Source: Klebsiella pneumoniae | GTDB taxonomy: Bacteria; Pseudomonadota; Gammaproteobacteria; Burkholderiales; UBA3065 | Length of the DNA: 64,000 nt | NCBI GenBank assembly: GCA_945897555.1 | Contig: CAMDGF010000003.1 | Span: forward strand, 1 to 64,000 | Direction of reading: 5' to 3' | Position numbers and translations under genes: made by a program | The notes under the pieces: generated by a model | What the model was told of the DNA's origin: nothing | The model's database searches: none | What the model saw: only the letters and a program-made list of their open reading frames with translations | In this document: positions 29,091 to 39,504 of the stretch, piece by piece | Numbering within the stretch: position 1 is the stretch's first letter | How the letters are laid out: the number at the start of each line of letters is the position of its first letter

Positions 29091-31454
29091 ATGAAGTTCT
29101 CCGAATCCTGGCTGCGCCAGTGGGTCTCGCCGCGGGGCGATACCGAGGCGCTGGCCGACCTGTTGACCATGGCCGGCCTCGAGGTCGAGTCGCTGGCGCC
29201 AGCGGCGCCGCCGTTCAGCGGCGTGGTGGTGGGCGAGATCGTCGCCATCGCCCCGCACCCGGATGCCGACCGCCTGCGCGTCTGCCAGGTGGCCTGCGGC
29301 GCTGACAAGCCGCTCACCATCGTCTGCGGCGCAGCCAACGCGAGGGTCGGGCTCAAGGCCCCGCTGGCGGTGGTCGGCGCCAAGCTGCCGGGGGGCATGG
29401 AGATAGGCCGCGCCAAGATGCGCGGCGTCGAGAGCTCGGGCATGCTCTGCTCGGCCAAGGAGCTTGGCATCGCTGCCGACGCCGAGGGTCTGCTCGAGTT
29501 GCCGTCCGATGCGCCGGTGGGTGCCGACCTTCGCCAGTATCTGGACCTCGAGGACACGGTCATCGAACTCAAGCTCACGCCTAACCGAGGCGACTGCCTG
29601 AGCATCGCCGGACTGGCGCGCGAGGTGGCGGCGCTGTCTGCGGCGCGCGTCGAGGCCATGCCGCTACAGGACCCGCCGGCCGCGCACCAGCATGCGCGCG
29701 GCATCGCCATCGACGCCCCGGCCGACTGTCCGGTCTATCTTGGCCGCGTCTTCACCGGCATCAGCACCACCGCCATCACGCCGCTGTGGATGCGCCGCCG
29801 CATCGAGCGTGCCGGCTCGCGCTGCGTGTCGCTGGTGGTCGATATCACCAACTACGTCATGCTCGAACTGGGCCAGCCGCTGCACGCCTTCGACCACGAC
29901 CGCCTGAGCGGAGACATCGTTGTGCGGCGGGCCGCTGCCGGCGAGCCCATTACCCTGCTCGATGGCAGCGAGGCCACGCTGGACCCGTCCTTCCTCGTCA
30001 TTGCCGACGCCGCCGGCGCGCAGGCGGTGGCCGGCGTGATGGGCGGTGCACGCTCGGCCGTCACCGATGCCACTGCCAGCATCTTTCTCGAGAGCGCACA
30101 CTTTGCACCGGGCGTCATCGCTGGCCGCGCACGGCGCCTCAATGTCAGCAGTGAGGCGGCGCACCGCTTCGAGCGCGGCGTCGACCCGACCCTGCCCGAG
30201 CGCGCCATGGCGCGCGCTGGTCAGTTGCTGGCCGACCTCGCCGGCGCCCAGCCCGGGCCGCTGGTGGCGGTGCGCAGCGAGCTGCCGCAGCGCGCTTCCA
30301 TCCGCTTGCGCGAGCCGCGCGCGGCGGCCGTGATCGGCATGGATCTGGGCGGCAAGACCATCACCGGCATCCTCGACCGGCTCGGCCTCGCCCATCAGAA
30401 GAACGGCGATGCCTGGACGGTCGCGGTGCCGCCGCATCGCTTCGATCTGGCCATCGAGGAAGACCTCATCGAGGAACTGGTGCGTGTGCACGGCTACCAG
30501 CACGTGCCGGTGCGGGCACCGCAGGCGAGCCTCGGCATGCCGCCGCGCGACGAGTCGGTGCTCAAGGTGGCGGGCCCGATGGCGCGGCTGGCCTTGCGCG
30601 ACTATCTGGAAGTCATCACCTATTCGTTCATCGACGAAGGCGACGAGGCCACCCTGCATGGCAATGCCGCCCCGGTGCGCCTGGCCAACCCGATCGCGCG
30701 GCAGATGGCGGTGATGCGCTCGAGCCTGCTCGCGGGCCTGCTCGGCGTGCTGCGCGGCAACGTGGCGCACCGCCAGCCGCGTGTGCGCATCTTCGAGCGG
30801 GGGCGGGTGTTTCTGGGCATCGACGAACCCTCGCAGCAACCCGAGCGCCTGGGTGGCCTTGCTTGGGGTGGCACGATGTCTGAGCAGTGGGGCGTGCCGT
30901 CGCGGGCTGTCGACCTGTTTGATGTCAAGGCCGACCTTGAGGCCCTGCTCGCCCCGCACTCGCTGGCCGCCCAGCCGTGGGCCGGCCATCCGGCGCTGCA
31001 CCCGGGCCGGTCTGCGCGGCTCAGTGTCGACGGCCGCGACATCGGCTGGCTCGGCGAGCTGCATCCGCGCCAGGTGCAGGCTTTCGACCTTGGCCGCGCG
31101 CCCATCGTGTTCGAGATCGATCTCGCCGCATTGCCGCAAGCGCACGCAGTCGCGGCCGTACCGCCGGCCCGGACGCCCTCAGTGCGGCGCGACATCGCGG
31201 TCGTGGTGGAGGAGGCGGTGCAGTGGCGCGAGATCGCCAAGGTCATCGCATCGCCAGCCATCGACTTTCTGCATGAGGTCGCCCCGTTTGACATCTATCG
31301 GGGGCAAGGTATTGAATCTGGTAAGAAAAGCCTTGCCATTGCGATGACCATCCAAGATACTCACAAGACCCTTACCGATATTGAGATCGACGCTGTGGTG
31401 AATGCCGTGGTCGAACGCTTGGCATCGGCGGTCGGTGCATCTCTCCGACAATGA
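29091..31454 (+). CDS. pheT: Phenylalanyl-tRNA synthetase beta subunit
   Basis: This 787-residue subunit has the N-terminal [14 protein letters not shown], a tRNA-binding OB domain ([18 protein letters not shown]), B3/B4 editing domain and B5 domain. The C-terminal ferredoxin-like anticodon-binding domain is at about 690-787. It forms an alpha2-beta2 enzyme with PheS. ihfA follows 19 bp downstream. Confidence 0.97.
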   Translation: MKFSESWLRQWVSPRGDTEALADLLTMAGLEVESLAPAAPPFSGVVVGEIVAIAPHPDADRLRVCQVACGADKPLTIVCGAANARVGLKAPLAVVGAKLPGGMEIGRAKMRGVESSGMLCSAKELGIAADAEGLLELPSDAPVGADLRQYLDLEDTVIELKLTPNRGDCLSIAGLAREVAALSAARVEAMPLQDPPAAHQHARGIAIDAPADCPVYLGRVFTGISTTAITPLWMRRRIERAGSRCVSLVVDITNYVMLELGQPLHAFDHDRLSGDIVVRRAAAGEPITLLDGSEATLDPSFLVIADAAGAQAVAGVMGGARSAVTDATASIFLESAHFAPGVIAGRARRLNVSSEAAHRFERGVDPTLPERAMARAGQLLADLAGAQPGPLVAVRSELPQRASIRLREPRAAAVIGMDLGGKTITGILDRLGLAHQKNGDAWTVAVPPHRFDLAIEEDLIEELVRVHGYQHVPVRAPQASLGMPPRDESVLKVAGPMARLALRDYLEVITYSFIDEGDEATLHGNAAPVRLANPIARQMAVMRSSLLAGLLGVLRGNVAHRQPRVRIFERGRVFLGIDEPSQQPERLGGLAWGGTMSEQWGVPSRAVDLFDVKADLEALLAPHSLAAQPWAGHPALHPGRSARLSVDGRDIGWLGELHPRQVQAFDLGRAPIVFEIDLAALPQAHAVAAVPPARTPSVRRDIAVVVEEAVQWREIAKVIASPAIDFLHEVAPFDIYRGQGIESGKKSLAIAMTIQDTHKTLTDIEIDAVVNAVVERLASAVGASLRQ

Positions 31455-31473
31455 CTCACCCAGGGAGCCGTCA

Positions 31474-31776
31474 GTGACCACCCTTACAAAAGCGGAATTG
31501 GCCGAATTGCTCTTTGAGCGGTTGGGCTTGAACAAGCGCGAGGCCAAGGACATGGTCGAAGCGTTTTTTGAAGAGATCCGTTCGGCCCTCGAGGCCAACG
31601 AGACGGTCAAGCTCTCCGGCTTTGGTAATTTCCAGCTGCGCGATAAAGCCCAGCGGCCGGGGCGCAACCCCAAGACCGGCGAGGAGATCCCGATCAGCGC
31701 GCGTCGCGTCGTGACTTTCCACCCGTCGCAGAAGCTCAAGTCTGCGGTCGAGGCAGCGGCAGGTGCATCCGGCTGA
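31474..31776 (+). CDS. ihfA: Integration host factor alpha subunit
   Basis: This 100-residue HU/IHF protein has [22 protein letters not shown] at the N-terminus and the DNA-binding arm [17 protein letters not shown] 31474 was chosen because AGGGAG lies at 31462-31467 and the family N-terminus starts there. It bends DNA with IhfB. Its location after pheT is conserved across proteobacteria. Confidence 0.96.
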   Translation: MTTLTKAELAELLFERLGLNKREAKDMVEAFFEEIRSALEANETVKLSGFGNFQLRDKAQRPGRNPKTGEEIPISARRVVTFHPSQKLKSAVEAAAGASG

Positions 31777-32176
31777 CCTAACCCCCTTGCCGCCCATCCC
31801 GGCCAAGCGTTACTTCACCATCGGTGAAGTGAGCGATCTGTGCCGGGTCAAGGCGCATGTGCTGCGCTATTGGGAGCAGGAGTTCACCCAGTTGCGGCCG
31901 GTCAAGCGGCGCGGCAACCGCCGTTATTACCAGCACCATGAGGTGCTGCTCATCAGGCGCATCCGCGAGCTGCTCTATGCTCAGGGTTTCACCATCCAGG
32001 GGGCGCGTCAGCAACTGGTGGGCATGCCGCGCCATCTTGCTGAGGATGCAGAGCCGCCCCCCACGCCGGGTGTTCTGTCGCGTGAGCCGGAGACACCACG
32101 CCTGTTGCCCGCTGCCACCCTGGCAGCCGACGTGCGCGCCGAGTTGCTGGCGATCCGCGACCTGCTCAAGCCCTAG
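31763..32176 (+). CDS. MerR-family transcriptional regulator
   Basis: This 137-residue protein has an N-terminal MerR helix-turn-helix ([20 protein letters not shown], then REQEF-like [10 protein letters not shown]) and a short C-terminal tail without metal-binding cysteines. GTG 31763 overlaps the end of ihfA by 14 bp. An ihfA-adjacent MerR gene of this type is common in betaproteobacteria; its target is not known to me. Confidence 0.88.
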   Translation: MHPADLTPLPPIPAKRYFTIGEVSDLCRVKAHVLRYWEQEFTQLRPVKRRGNRRYYQHHEVLLIRRIRELLYAQGFTIQGARQQLVGMPRHLAEDAEPPPTPGVLSREPETPRLLPAATLAADVRAELLAIRDLLKP

Positions 32177-32217
32177 CGGTATCGCGCCCGGCGCGACGCG
32201 AGGTTTGGCTGCGCTGA

Positions 32218-32223
32218 TATAAT
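32218..32223 (+). promoter_or_regulatory. Consensus -10 hexamer of tRNA-Pro
   Basis: TATAAT lies 11 bp before the 5' end of tRNA(Pro). I see no good -35 hexamer at 16-18 bp spacing. Confidence 0.5.
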
Positions 32224-32234
32224 CATTGATTCGT

Positions 32235-32312
<78 letters not shown>

Positions 32313-32336
32313 TTCCACAGATCTGCGGCTCCCCCG

Positions 32337-33089
32337 ATGCGTATCCTGCTCAGTAACGACGACGGTTATTTCGCGCCAGGGCTCATCGCGCTGGCCAAGG
32401 CCATGGCTCGACTGGGCGAAGTCACCGTGGTGGCACCCGAGCGCGATCGCAGCGGCGCCTCCAATTCGCTCACCCTCGATCGTCCGCTCATGGTGCGCCA
32501 GGCGCCAAGCGGCTTTTTCTTTGTCGATGGCACTCCCACGGACTGCGTGCATCTGGCAGTCACCGGTCTGCTCGACCACGCGCCCGATGTGGTGGTCTCT
32601 GGCGTCAACGCCGGTTCCAATATGGGTGACGACACCATCTACTCCGGCACCGTGGCCGCGGCCACCGAGGGCTACTTGCTGGGCATCCCGGCCATTGCCG
32701 TGTCGCTGGCCTCCAAGACTGGCACACACTTCGATGCTGCGGCACAGGTGGCTGCGGATCTGGTGCAGCAATGGATCGATGCGCCGCCAGCCGCTGAGCC
32801 GGTGTTGCTCAATGTCAACGTGCCAGACCTTCCATACGAGCAGCTGGGTGCTCCCGAAGTGGTGCGTCTGGGCAAGCGCCACAAAGCCGAACCGGTCATC
32901 CCGACGCGTAACCCGCGCGGCGAGACGGTGTACTGGGTGGGGCCTGCGGGTGCCGCTGCCGACTCGGGTCCTGGCACCGATTTTCACGCTGTACAGCAGG
33001 GGCGGGTGGCCATCACGCCGCTGCAACTCGATCTCACGCACACCGGTCAACTGGCCGCGGTCCGGGGCTGGCTCGGCCGCAAGGCATGA
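32337..33089 (+). CDS. surE: 5'/3'-nucleotidase SurE
   Basis: This 250-residue phosphatase has the metal-binding start [15 protein letters not shown], the [13 protein letters not shown] motif and [18 protein letters not shown]. It dephosphorylates nucleoside monophosphates in stationary phase. ATG 32337 matches the family start exactly. It pairs with pcm, which follows after 7 bp. Confidence 0.96.
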   Translation: MRILLSNDDGYFAPGLIALAKAMARLGEVTVVAPERDRSGASNSLTLDRPLMVRQAPSGFFFVDGTPTDCVHLAVTGLLDHAPDVVVSGVNAGSNMGDDTIYSGTVAAATEGYLLGIPAIAVSLASKTGTHFDAAAQVAADLVQQWIDAPPAAEPVLLNVNVPDLPYEQLGAPEVVRLGKRHKAEPVIPTRNPRGETVYWVGPAGAAADSGPGTDFHAVQQGRVAITPLQLDLTHTGQLAAVRGWLGRKA

Positions 33090-33096
33090 CAGGCGC

Positions 33097-33765
33097 ATGA
33101 ACCAGCGCCTCGCGGGCATCGGCATGACCTCCGAGCGCACGCGCACGCGAATGGTCGAACGGCTGCGTCAACAAGGCATCGGCGACGAGACCGTGCTGGG
33201 CACGATGCAAGCTGTGCCGCGCCACATCTTTGTCGATGAGGCGCTGGCGAGCCGCGCTTACGAGGACTCAGCACTCCCCATAGGCCACGGCCAGACCATC
33301 TCGCAGCCCTATGTGGTGGCGCGCATGGCCGAGCTTCTGCGTCAGGGTGACGCGCTGCGACAAGGCGGTGGCCGGGTGCTCGAGGTGGGCACGGGTTGTG
33401 GTTATCAGGCTGCCGTTTTGGCGCGCTTGTTCGCCGAGGTGTACTCGGTAGAGCGTATCGGCGAGTTGCAGGCGCGGGCGCGCAAGGCAGCCCGTGAGTT
33501 GCGCCTGCTCAATCTGCGTTTCAAGCACAGCGACGGCATGCTCGGTCTGGCCGAAGCCGCGCCCTATGACGGCATCATCGTCGCTGCGGCGGGCATGCAG
33601 GTGCCGCCCGCACTGCTCGCCCAATTGGCTGTGGGCGGGCGTCTGGTGATGCCGCTGGGTGGCGCCGAGCAGGTGCTGCGCGTGATCGACCGCGGTGCCG
33701 ACGGCTGGCACGAGCAGACGCTCGATGGGGTGCGCTTCGTGCCCTTGCTGCCCGGACTCGAGTAA
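33097..33765 (+). CDS. pcm: Protein-L-isoaspartate O-methyltransferase
   Basis: This 222-residue SAM methyltransferase has [31 protein letters not shown] and the SAM loop [16 protein letters not shown]. It repairs isoaspartyl residues. ATG 33097 gives the usual length. The stop is only about 197 bp before rpoS; the nlpD gene usually found between them is absent. Confidence 0.95.
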   Translation: MNQRLAGIGMTSERTRTRMVERLRQQGIGDETVLGTMQAVPRHIFVDEALASRAYEDSALPIGHGQTISQPYVVARMAELLRQGDALRQGGGRVLEVGTGCGYQAAVLARLFAEVYSVERIGELQARARKAARELRLLNLRFKHSDGMLGLAEAAPYDGIIVAAAGMQVPPALLAQLAVGGRLVMPLGGAEQVLRVIDRGADGWHEQTLDGVRFVPLLPGLE

Positions 33766-33962
33766 GCCAACCCGGCAAGGCGCCGGGCCACAGCTCAATC
33801 CGTGTCGTGCCAAGCCGTTGCTGCAGAGGCTGGCATGCCCCTTGGGTGTGGGCTTGCGTTGATTTTTTGCTCGTGCGGAAACTATCCGAGGCTTTCGTGT
33901 TACAAAGGATGTCCGGTTTTTGTCCATGACACCGGCGATTCAATCAAAAGGAGCGCCGGGTG

Positions 33963-34940
33963 ATGCGCCATCCCATGCAGGCTGAAGAGATCGAGCTGGC
34001 CGAAGACGCCATTGGCGCTGAAGCCGAGGGTCGAGCGGCCGATGCCGACGAGTCTGACGGGCCCGAAGGCGTGACCGAGGTCGAGGAACGCTCACCGGCC
34101 GCTGAGGAGTTCAGCAGCGACACCACGCAGATGTATCTCAACGAGATCGGCCGCAGCCCGTTGCTCACGCCGGCCGAAGAGTTCGAACTCGCCTGTCGTG
34201 TGCTGCAAGGCGATGCCATCGCACGCGAACGGATGATCCGCCAGAACCTGCGTCTGGTGGTCAACATCGCCAAGCACTACATGAACCGCGGGCTGCCTTT
34301 GCTCGACCTCATCGAGGAAGGCAATCTGGGCCTGATCCACGCCCTCGAGAAGTTCGACCCGCACCGCGGCTTCCGCTTCTCGACCTACGCCACCTGGTGG
34401 ATCCGCCAGAACGTCGAGCGCGCCATCATGAACCAGGCGCGCACCATCCGGCTGCCTGTGCATGTCATCAAGGAGCTCAACGGCGTCCTCAAGGCCGCCC
34501 GACACATCGAGCAGCAGACTGGTGAAGAGCCGCGGCCAGAGGATGTTGCGCATCTGCTGGGTCGACCGGTCGAAGAGGTGCGCCGCATCCTGCAACTGAA
34601 CGAGCGCATGGCTTCACTCGATGCCCCGCTTGACGGCGAGTCGTCGCTGAGCATCGGCGACGCCGTGCCCGACGATCAAGCCATGCCGCCCGATGTGCTG
34701 CTGCAGACACAGGAGATGGAGCACCACCTGCATGAGTGGCTGACCGAGCTCAACGAGCGTCAGCGGATGGTCATCATCCATCGCTACGGCCTCTACGATG
34801 CCGATGTCTACACGCTTGAGGAACTCGCCAGCCGCATGCACCTCACCCGCGAGCGGGTGCGCCAGATCCAGCTTGAGGCGCTCAAGCAACTCAAGGTGAT
34901 CCTGCGGCGCAACCGCGTCACCCGCGACGTGCTTTTCTAG
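33963..34940 (+). CDS. rpoS: RNA polymerase sigma factor RpoS
   Basis: This sigma-70-family protein of about 325 residues has an acidic N-terminus. Regions 1.2 ([17 protein letters not shown]), 2 ([38 protein letters not shown]), 3 and 4.2 ([21 protein letters not shown]) follow. Size and adjacency to pcm fit RpoS rather than RpoH or RpoD. ATG 33963 has AAGGAG upstream; GTG 33960 is a close alternative. It controls general stress and stationary phase. Confidence 0.94.
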   Translation: MRHPMQAEEIELAEDAIGAEAEGRAADADESDGPEGVTEVEERSPAAEEFSSDTTQMYLNEIGRSPLLTPAEEFELACRVLQGDAIARERMIRQNLRLVVNIAKHYMNRGLPLLDLIEEGNLGLIHALEKFDPHRGFRFSTYATWWIRQNVERAIMNQARTIRLPVHVIKELNGVLKAARHIEQQTGEEPRPEDVAHLLGRPVEEVRRILQLNERMASLDAPLDGESSLSIGDAVPDDQAMPPDVLLQTQEMEHHLHEWLTELNERQRMVIIHRYGLYDADVYTLEELASRMHLTRERVRQIQLEALKQLKVILRRNRVTRDVLF

Positions 34941-35104
34941 GCGCTGCCGCCCGCCCTGCGGGTGGAGGCGCTTTGCGCCACCGCAGCGCCACCTTGTGAC
35001 GCGTATTGGCTGTAGCGTGGCTGCGCTATCATCCGCGGCGTTCTGACGCAGTCCACTCCGGCCGCAGCGGCCGGCCCTGCACCCCACTTCAGCGGACGCT
35101 CGCC

Positions 35105-37354
35105 ATGCGCTTTCACTTTCCAATCATCATCATCGACGAGGATTTCCGCTCGGAGAACGCCTCCGGCCTCGGCATTCGGGCGTTGGCAAAGGCCATCGAG
35201 GCCGAGAGCATCGAAGCGATCGGCGTCACCAACTACGGCGACCTCACCGCCTTTGCCCAGCAGCAGAGCCGTGCATCGGCCTTCATCTTGTCGATCGACG
35301 ATGAGGAACTGGCCAACGAAGAAGAGGAGACGATCGAGGAGCTGCGCACCTTCGTACGCGAGATCCGCCATCGCAATGCCGAGATCCCGATCTTTCTGCA
35401 TGGTGAGACGCGCACCAGTCGGCACATCCCCAACGATGTCTTGCGTGAGTTGCACGGCTTCATCCACATGTACGAGGACACGCCCGAGTTCATCGCCCGC
35501 TACGTGGCGCGCGAGGCGAGGGCCTATCTCGACACGCTCGCGCCCCCGTTCTTTCGTGCGCTCACTCATTACGCTGCGGACGGTTCTTATTCGTGGCATT
35601 GCCCCGGCCATTCGGGCGGTGTGGCCTTCCTCAAGAGCCCCGTGGGGCAGATGTTCCACCAGTTCTTCGGCGAGAACATGTTGCGCGCGGATGTGTGCAA
35701 TGCGGTCGACGAACTGGGCCAGCTGCTTGACCACACCGGCCCGGTGGCGGACTCCGAGCGCAACGCGGCGCGCATCTTCAACGCCGATCATCTGTACTTT
35801 GTGACCAACGGCACCAGCACCAGCAACAAGATGGTGTGGCACAACAGCGTGGCGCCCGACGACATCGTGGTGGTCGATCGCAATTGCCACAAGAGTGTGC
35901 TGCACGCAATCATCATGTGCGGCGCGATCCCGGTGTTCCTCACGCCCACGCGCAACCATTTCGGCATCATCGGGCCGATCCCGCTGTCCGAGTTCAGCCC
36001 CGAGAACATCCGCGCCAAGATCGCCGCGAACCCTTTTGCGCGGCAAGCCGGGAACACCAAGCCTCGCATCCTCACCATCACCCAGAGCACCTACGACGGC
36101 GTGCTCTACAACGTCGAGACGCTCAAGGAGTTGCTCGACGGCGAGATCGACGTGTTGCATTTCGACGAGGCTTGGCTGCCGCATGCAGCATTCCACGATT
36201 TCTACGGCGACTATCACGCCATCGGCGAGGGGCGGCCGCGCTGCAAGGACTCGATGATCTTCTCTACGCAGTCCACCCACAAACTGCTGGCCGGCCTCTC
36301 GCAGGCCAGCCAGATCCTCGTGCAAGAAGCCGAGAACGTGCAACTCGACCGCGATGTGTTCAACGAGGCGTACCTCATGCACACCTCCACCAGCCCGCAG
36401 TACTCCATCATCGCCAGCCTCGATGTGGCCGCCGCGATGATGGAGCCGCCGGGAGGCACCGCGCTGGTGGAGGAGTCGCTTGCGGAGGCGCTGGACTTCC
36501 GCCGTGCCATGCGCAAGGTCGACGAGGAATGGGGTGCCGACTGGTGGTTCAAGGTCTGGGGCCCCGACGATCTGTCGGAAGAAGGGCTGGAGGAGCGCGA
36601 AGCCTGGATGCTCAAGGCCAACGACCGTTGGCACGGCTTTGGCCAGATGAGCGACGGCTTCAATATGCTCGACCCGATCAAGGCCACCATCATCACCCCG
36701 GGCCTCGACGTGGACGGCGATTTCGCCGACTGGGGCATCCCGGCTGGCATCGTCACCCGCTACCTGTCTGAACACGGCGTGATCGTGGAGAAGACCGGCC
36801 TCTACAGTTTCTTCATCATGTTCACCATCGGCATCACCAAGGGCCGCTGGAACACGCTGGTCGCCGCCTTGCAGCAGTTCAAGGATGACTACGATCGCAA
36901 TCAGCCGCTGTGGCGTGTGCTGCCTGAATTCGTGCAGAAGCATCCACGCTACGAGCGCGTCGGGCTGCGCGACCTGTGCCAACAGATCCACTCGGTCTAC
37001 AGCGAGAACGACATCGCCCGCCTGACCACCGAGATGTATCTCTCCGACATGGTGCCGGCGATGAAGCCGGCTGAGGCTTTTGCGCGTATGGCGCACCGCG
37101 AGATCGAGCGGGTGCCGGTGGATCAACTCGAGGGCCGCATCACCAGTGTGTTGTTGACACCCTATCCGCCGGGCATCCCCTTGCTCATCCCGGGGGAGCG
37201 CTTCAACGCAACCATCGTGCGCTTCCTCCGCTTCGCCCGCGATTTCAATGCGCGTTTCCCTGGCTTCGAGACCGACATCCATGGTCTCGTGAAATCCGGT
37301 AACGCCCAGGGCGAAGTCGATTACTACGTCGACTGCGTGCGCGTCGGAGGCTGA
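35105..37354 (+). CDS. Orn/Lys/Arg decarboxylase, fold-type I (AdiA/LdcA-like)
   Basis: This 749-residue PLP enzyme has a response-regulator-like wing domain (1-130), a catalytic domain with the PLP-lysine motif STHKLLAGLSQAS and the PGHSGGVAF segment, and a C-terminal domain with TPYPPGIPLLIPGE. ATG 35105 begins the wing domain. Length and motifs match inducible arginine/lysine decarboxylases of about 750 residues. I cannot separate Arg from Lys specificity by eye. A second, unrelated decarboxylase follows after 7 bp, suggesting a polyamine operon. Confidence 0.9.
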   Translation: MRFHFPIIIIDEDFRSENASGLGIRALAKAIEAESIEAIGVTNYGDLTAFAQQQSRASAFILSIDDEELANEEEETIEELRTFVREIRHRNAEIPIFLHGETRTSRHIPNDVLRELHGFIHMYEDTPEFIARYVAREARAYLDTLAPPFFRALTHYAADGSYSWHCPGHSGGVAFLKSPVGQMFHQFFGENMLRADVCNAVDELGQLLDHTGPVADSERNAARIFNADHLYFVTNGTSTSNKMVWHNSVAPDDIVVVDRNCHKSVLHAIIMCGAIPVFLTPTRNHFGIIGPIPLSEFSPENIRAKIAANPFARQAGNTKPRILTITQSTYDGVLYNVETLKELLDGEIDVLHFDEAWLPHAAFHDFYGDYHAIGEGRPRCKDSMIFSTQSTHKLLAGLSQASQILVQEAENVQLDRDVFNEAYLMHTSTSPQYSIIASLDVAAAMMEPPGGTALVEESLAEALDFRRAMRKVDEEWGADWWFKVWGPDDLSEEGLEEREAWMLKANDRWHGFGQMSDGFNMLDPIKATIITPGLDVDGDFADWGIPAGIVTRYLSEHGVIVEKTGLYSFFIMFTIGITKGRWNTLVAALQQFKDDYDRNQPLWRVLPEFVQKHPRYERVGLRDLCQQIHSVYSENDIARLTTEMYLSDMVPAMKPAEAFARMAHREIERVPVDQLEGRITSVLLTPYPPGIPLLIPGERFNATIVRFLRFARDFNARFPGFETDIHGLVKSGNAQGEVDYYVDCVRVGG

Positions 37355-37361
37355 GCCAGTC

Positions 37362-38639
37362 TTGTCAGGGGGTCTGCCGCGCCTTGCCCTCGCCCCGGCG
37401 GAGACTCAAGCTGCGCCCTGTGCCGCGCCACTGCGGCCAAGTGCCGAAGCGGTGGCGCGCGAGATCGCTGGTGCAGACCCCGGCCCACTGATCCTCGTCT
37501 CGCGCGGTGGCGCTTTGCGTGCGCTGCAAAGACTGCGCGACGCGTTTTCTGGTGTGAGTGTTCACTACGCCGTCAAAGCGTGCGCTGAGACACCCCTCCT
37601 GGCAGTTCTGGCAAAAGCCGGGTGCGGCTTCGAGCTTGCCTCGGCGGGTGAACTGCCAGCACTGGCTGGCGTGCCGGTGGCGGCAGACCGCTTGCTCTGC
37701 GGCAACCCGGTGCGCGCCACAGCACAGACCGCGGCGCTGCACGCAGCCGGGGTGCCATTGTTCGCGGTGGATTCGGTGGAGGAGGTGGTGCGCACAGCTG
37801 CGGCCGCCCCCGGTGCGCGAGTGCTGCTGCGCGTGGCGGTGCCGGCGGCCGAGGCGCTGGCAAGCCACGCTGCGGCGCCACCGGCGGATCCAGCCTGGTG
37901 GCCCATGCGCGACACCTTCGGTGCCTTGCCGGGCGATGTGCGGGTCGTTGCCGCAGCCGCGATGGCACATGGCGTCGTGATGGAGGGCGTGTGCTTCCAC
38001 GTCGGCTCGCACTGCACCGATCCGCAGGCGTGGGTGCGTGGCGTCGCCGCAGCGGCTGAGGCGCTACGCACCCTGCGCGCGGCGGGCCACCTGGCGCGGG
38101 TGCTGAGCTTGGGCGGCGGTTTTCCGCCTGAGCTCGACGGCAACTGCGGGCCGGTGGTGGCCGCGGCAGATGCCGCCGGCACCGCAACCATTGGCCCGCA
38201 AGCGCCCAGCATCGAGGACATCGGCGCCGCTCTGGCGCCGGCGCGGGCACAGCTGCCGCCGGACGTGCAGCTGCTGGCTGAGCCCGGGCGTTATCTGGTG
38301 GCCAGTGCGGGTGTGTTGCTCACGCGCGTGACCGCTGTGCGCACGCATCGCGGTGCGCGCTGGCTGCAACTCGACTGTGGCCTGCACAACGGTCTCATCG
38401 AGTCCAGCCGTGGCATCCCCTACCGCATCCGGCCACTGCGCGGCAGCGGTGCGCGGGTGGCTTGGCGCATCGCGGGGCCGAGTTGCGATGGCGCCGATGT
38501 GCTGCCCGGCGAGTGGCGGCTCCCGGCCGGCACGGGGGCGGGCGATTGGCTTGCCATCGACGGTGCGGCGGCCTACGCGCAGAGCCGTGCCAGCGCTTTC
38601 AATGGGCTGGCGCAGCCGGTCACGCGCATCGTCGAGTAG
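37362..38639 (+). CDS. PLP-dependent ornithine-decarboxylase-like enzyme, fold-type III
   Basis: This 425-residue protein has the eukaryotic-type ODC/DAP decarboxylase fold. It shows the PLP lysine YAVKAC, HVGSHC, the phosphate-binding AEPGRYL, the active-site cysteine in GPSCDGADVL, and AYAQSRASAFNG near the end. TTG 37362 is used, with GGAGG 11 bp upstream inside the previous gene's end. Likely substrates are ornithine, lysine or carboxynorspermidine-type compounds; motifs favour ornithine decarboxylase. A role in putrescine supply with the upstream decarboxylase is inference. Confidence 0.82.
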   Translation: MSGGLPRLALAPAETQAAPCAAPLRPSAEAVAREIAGADPGPLILVSRGGALRALQRLRDAFSGVSVHYAVKACAETPLLAVLAKAGCGFELASAGELPALAGVPVAADRLLCGNPVRATAQTAALHAAGVPLFAVDSVEEVVRTAAAAPGARVLLRVAVPAAEALASHAAAPPADPAWWPMRDTFGALPGDVRVVAAAAMAHGVVMEGVCFHVGSHCTDPQAWVRGVAAAAEALRTLRAAGHLARVLSLGGGFPPELDGNCGPVVAAADAAGTATIGPQAPSIEDIGAALAPARAQLPPDVQLLAEPGRYLVASAGVLLTRVTAVRTHRGARWLQLDCGLHNGLIESSRGIPYRIRPLRGSGARVAWRIAGPSCDGADVLPGEWRLPAGTGAGDWLAIDGAAAYAQSRASAFNGLAQPVTRIVE

Positions 38640-38652
38640 CGCACTGCTGGGG

Positions 38653-39414
38653 CTAGCCCGCTGCAGGCGTGTCCGGTTTGCGCAGCTGGACCGCCTTGCG
38701 GCGGGTGCGTACGCGGATGTTGAGCATCTCCACGGCCACAGAGAAGGCCATCGCGAAGTAGATATAGCCTTTGGGGATATGGAAGCCGGCGCCTTCGGCC
38801 ACCAGAGCCATGCCGACCAGGATGAGAAAGGAGAGGGCGAGCATCTTGACGGTGGGGTGGCGGTCGACGAAGTCGCCGATGGGCTTGGCGGCCACCATCA
38901 TCAGCGCCACCGTGAGCACGATCGCGGTGACCATCACGCCGATCTCGTCGACGAGCCCCACCGCCGTGATCACCGAGTCGAGGGAGAAGACCACGTCGAT
39001 GATGGCGATCTGGACCAGGATGCTGGCGAAGTTCGCCCGGGCTGCAGCAGACGCATCGCCGCCCGCGTGTTCCTCGCCCTCGAGCGCGCCATGCACCTCG
39101 TGGGTGGCTTTCCAGATGAGGAACAGCCCGCCTCCGAGGAGAATGAGGTCGCGCCCGGAGACTCCGCGGCCCAAAGCCTCGAACAGAGGTTCGGTGAGTT
39201 GCATGATCCAAGACAGTGCAAACAGCAGCGCCAGACGGCTGACCATGGCCAGCGCCAGACCAGCGCGGCGCGCGAGGTCGCGCTGCTCGGCAGGCAATCG
39301 GCCCACGAGGATCGAGATGAAGATAATGTTGTCGATGCCCAGCACCACCTCAAGGGCGGTGAGGGTGGCGAGTGCGATCCATGCGTTGGGGTCGGCGAGC
39401 CAGGCAAAATCCAT
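38653..39414 (-). CDS. TerC-family integral membrane protein
   Basis: This 253-residue protein has 7-8 membrane spans with TerC/YgdQ motifs LEVVLGIDNIIFISILVGRLP and FSLDSVITAVGLVDEIGVM, including the acidic residues inside spans typical of metal exporters. ATG 39414 begins at the family N-terminus; an in-frame start at 39462 would add 16 residues. Members are linked to Mn2+ export or tellurium resistance. It is convergent with the decarboxylase pair and divergent from the hydroxylase. Confidence 0.9.
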   Translation of the reverse strand: MDFAWLADPNAWIALATLTALEVVLGIDNIIFISILVGRLPAEQRDLARRAGLALAMVSRLALLFALSWIMQLTEPLFEALGRGVSGRDLILLGGGLFLIWKATHEVHGALEGEEHAGGDASAAARANFASILVQIAIIDVVFSLDSVITAVGLVDEIGVMVTAIVLTVALMMVAAKPIGDFVDRHPTVKMLALSFLILVGMALVAEGAGFHIPKGYIYFAMAFSVAVEMLNIRVRTRRKAVQLRKPDTPAAG

Positions 39415-39504
39415 GCGCGGTCCTTGGGGTGATGAGTTCTGGGCCAGCGGCCCCGGCGACATTAGAATGCCTGAAGTGCATTTCGATCCATCGGTGATGT
39501 GGTC

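Noticed and set aside
29664-31145. 493-residue minus-strand open frame
   Set aside because: It mirrors pheT and has biased composition only.
33820-33850. Sigma-54-like TGGCATG-N4-TTGGG before rpoS
   Set aside because: The -12 element lacks the essential GC (TTGG instead of TTGC), so it does not meet the sigma-54 consensus.
34937-37282. 781-residue open frame on the minus strand
   Set aside because: It is exactly antisense to the Arg/Lys decarboxylase, has His/Arg/Asp-rich non-protein composition and no motif. It is a by-product of high GC content.
37565-38250. Overlapping minus-strand frames in the ODC-like gene
   Set aside because: They lie in GC-rich DNA opposite a gene with all active-site motifs of its family.
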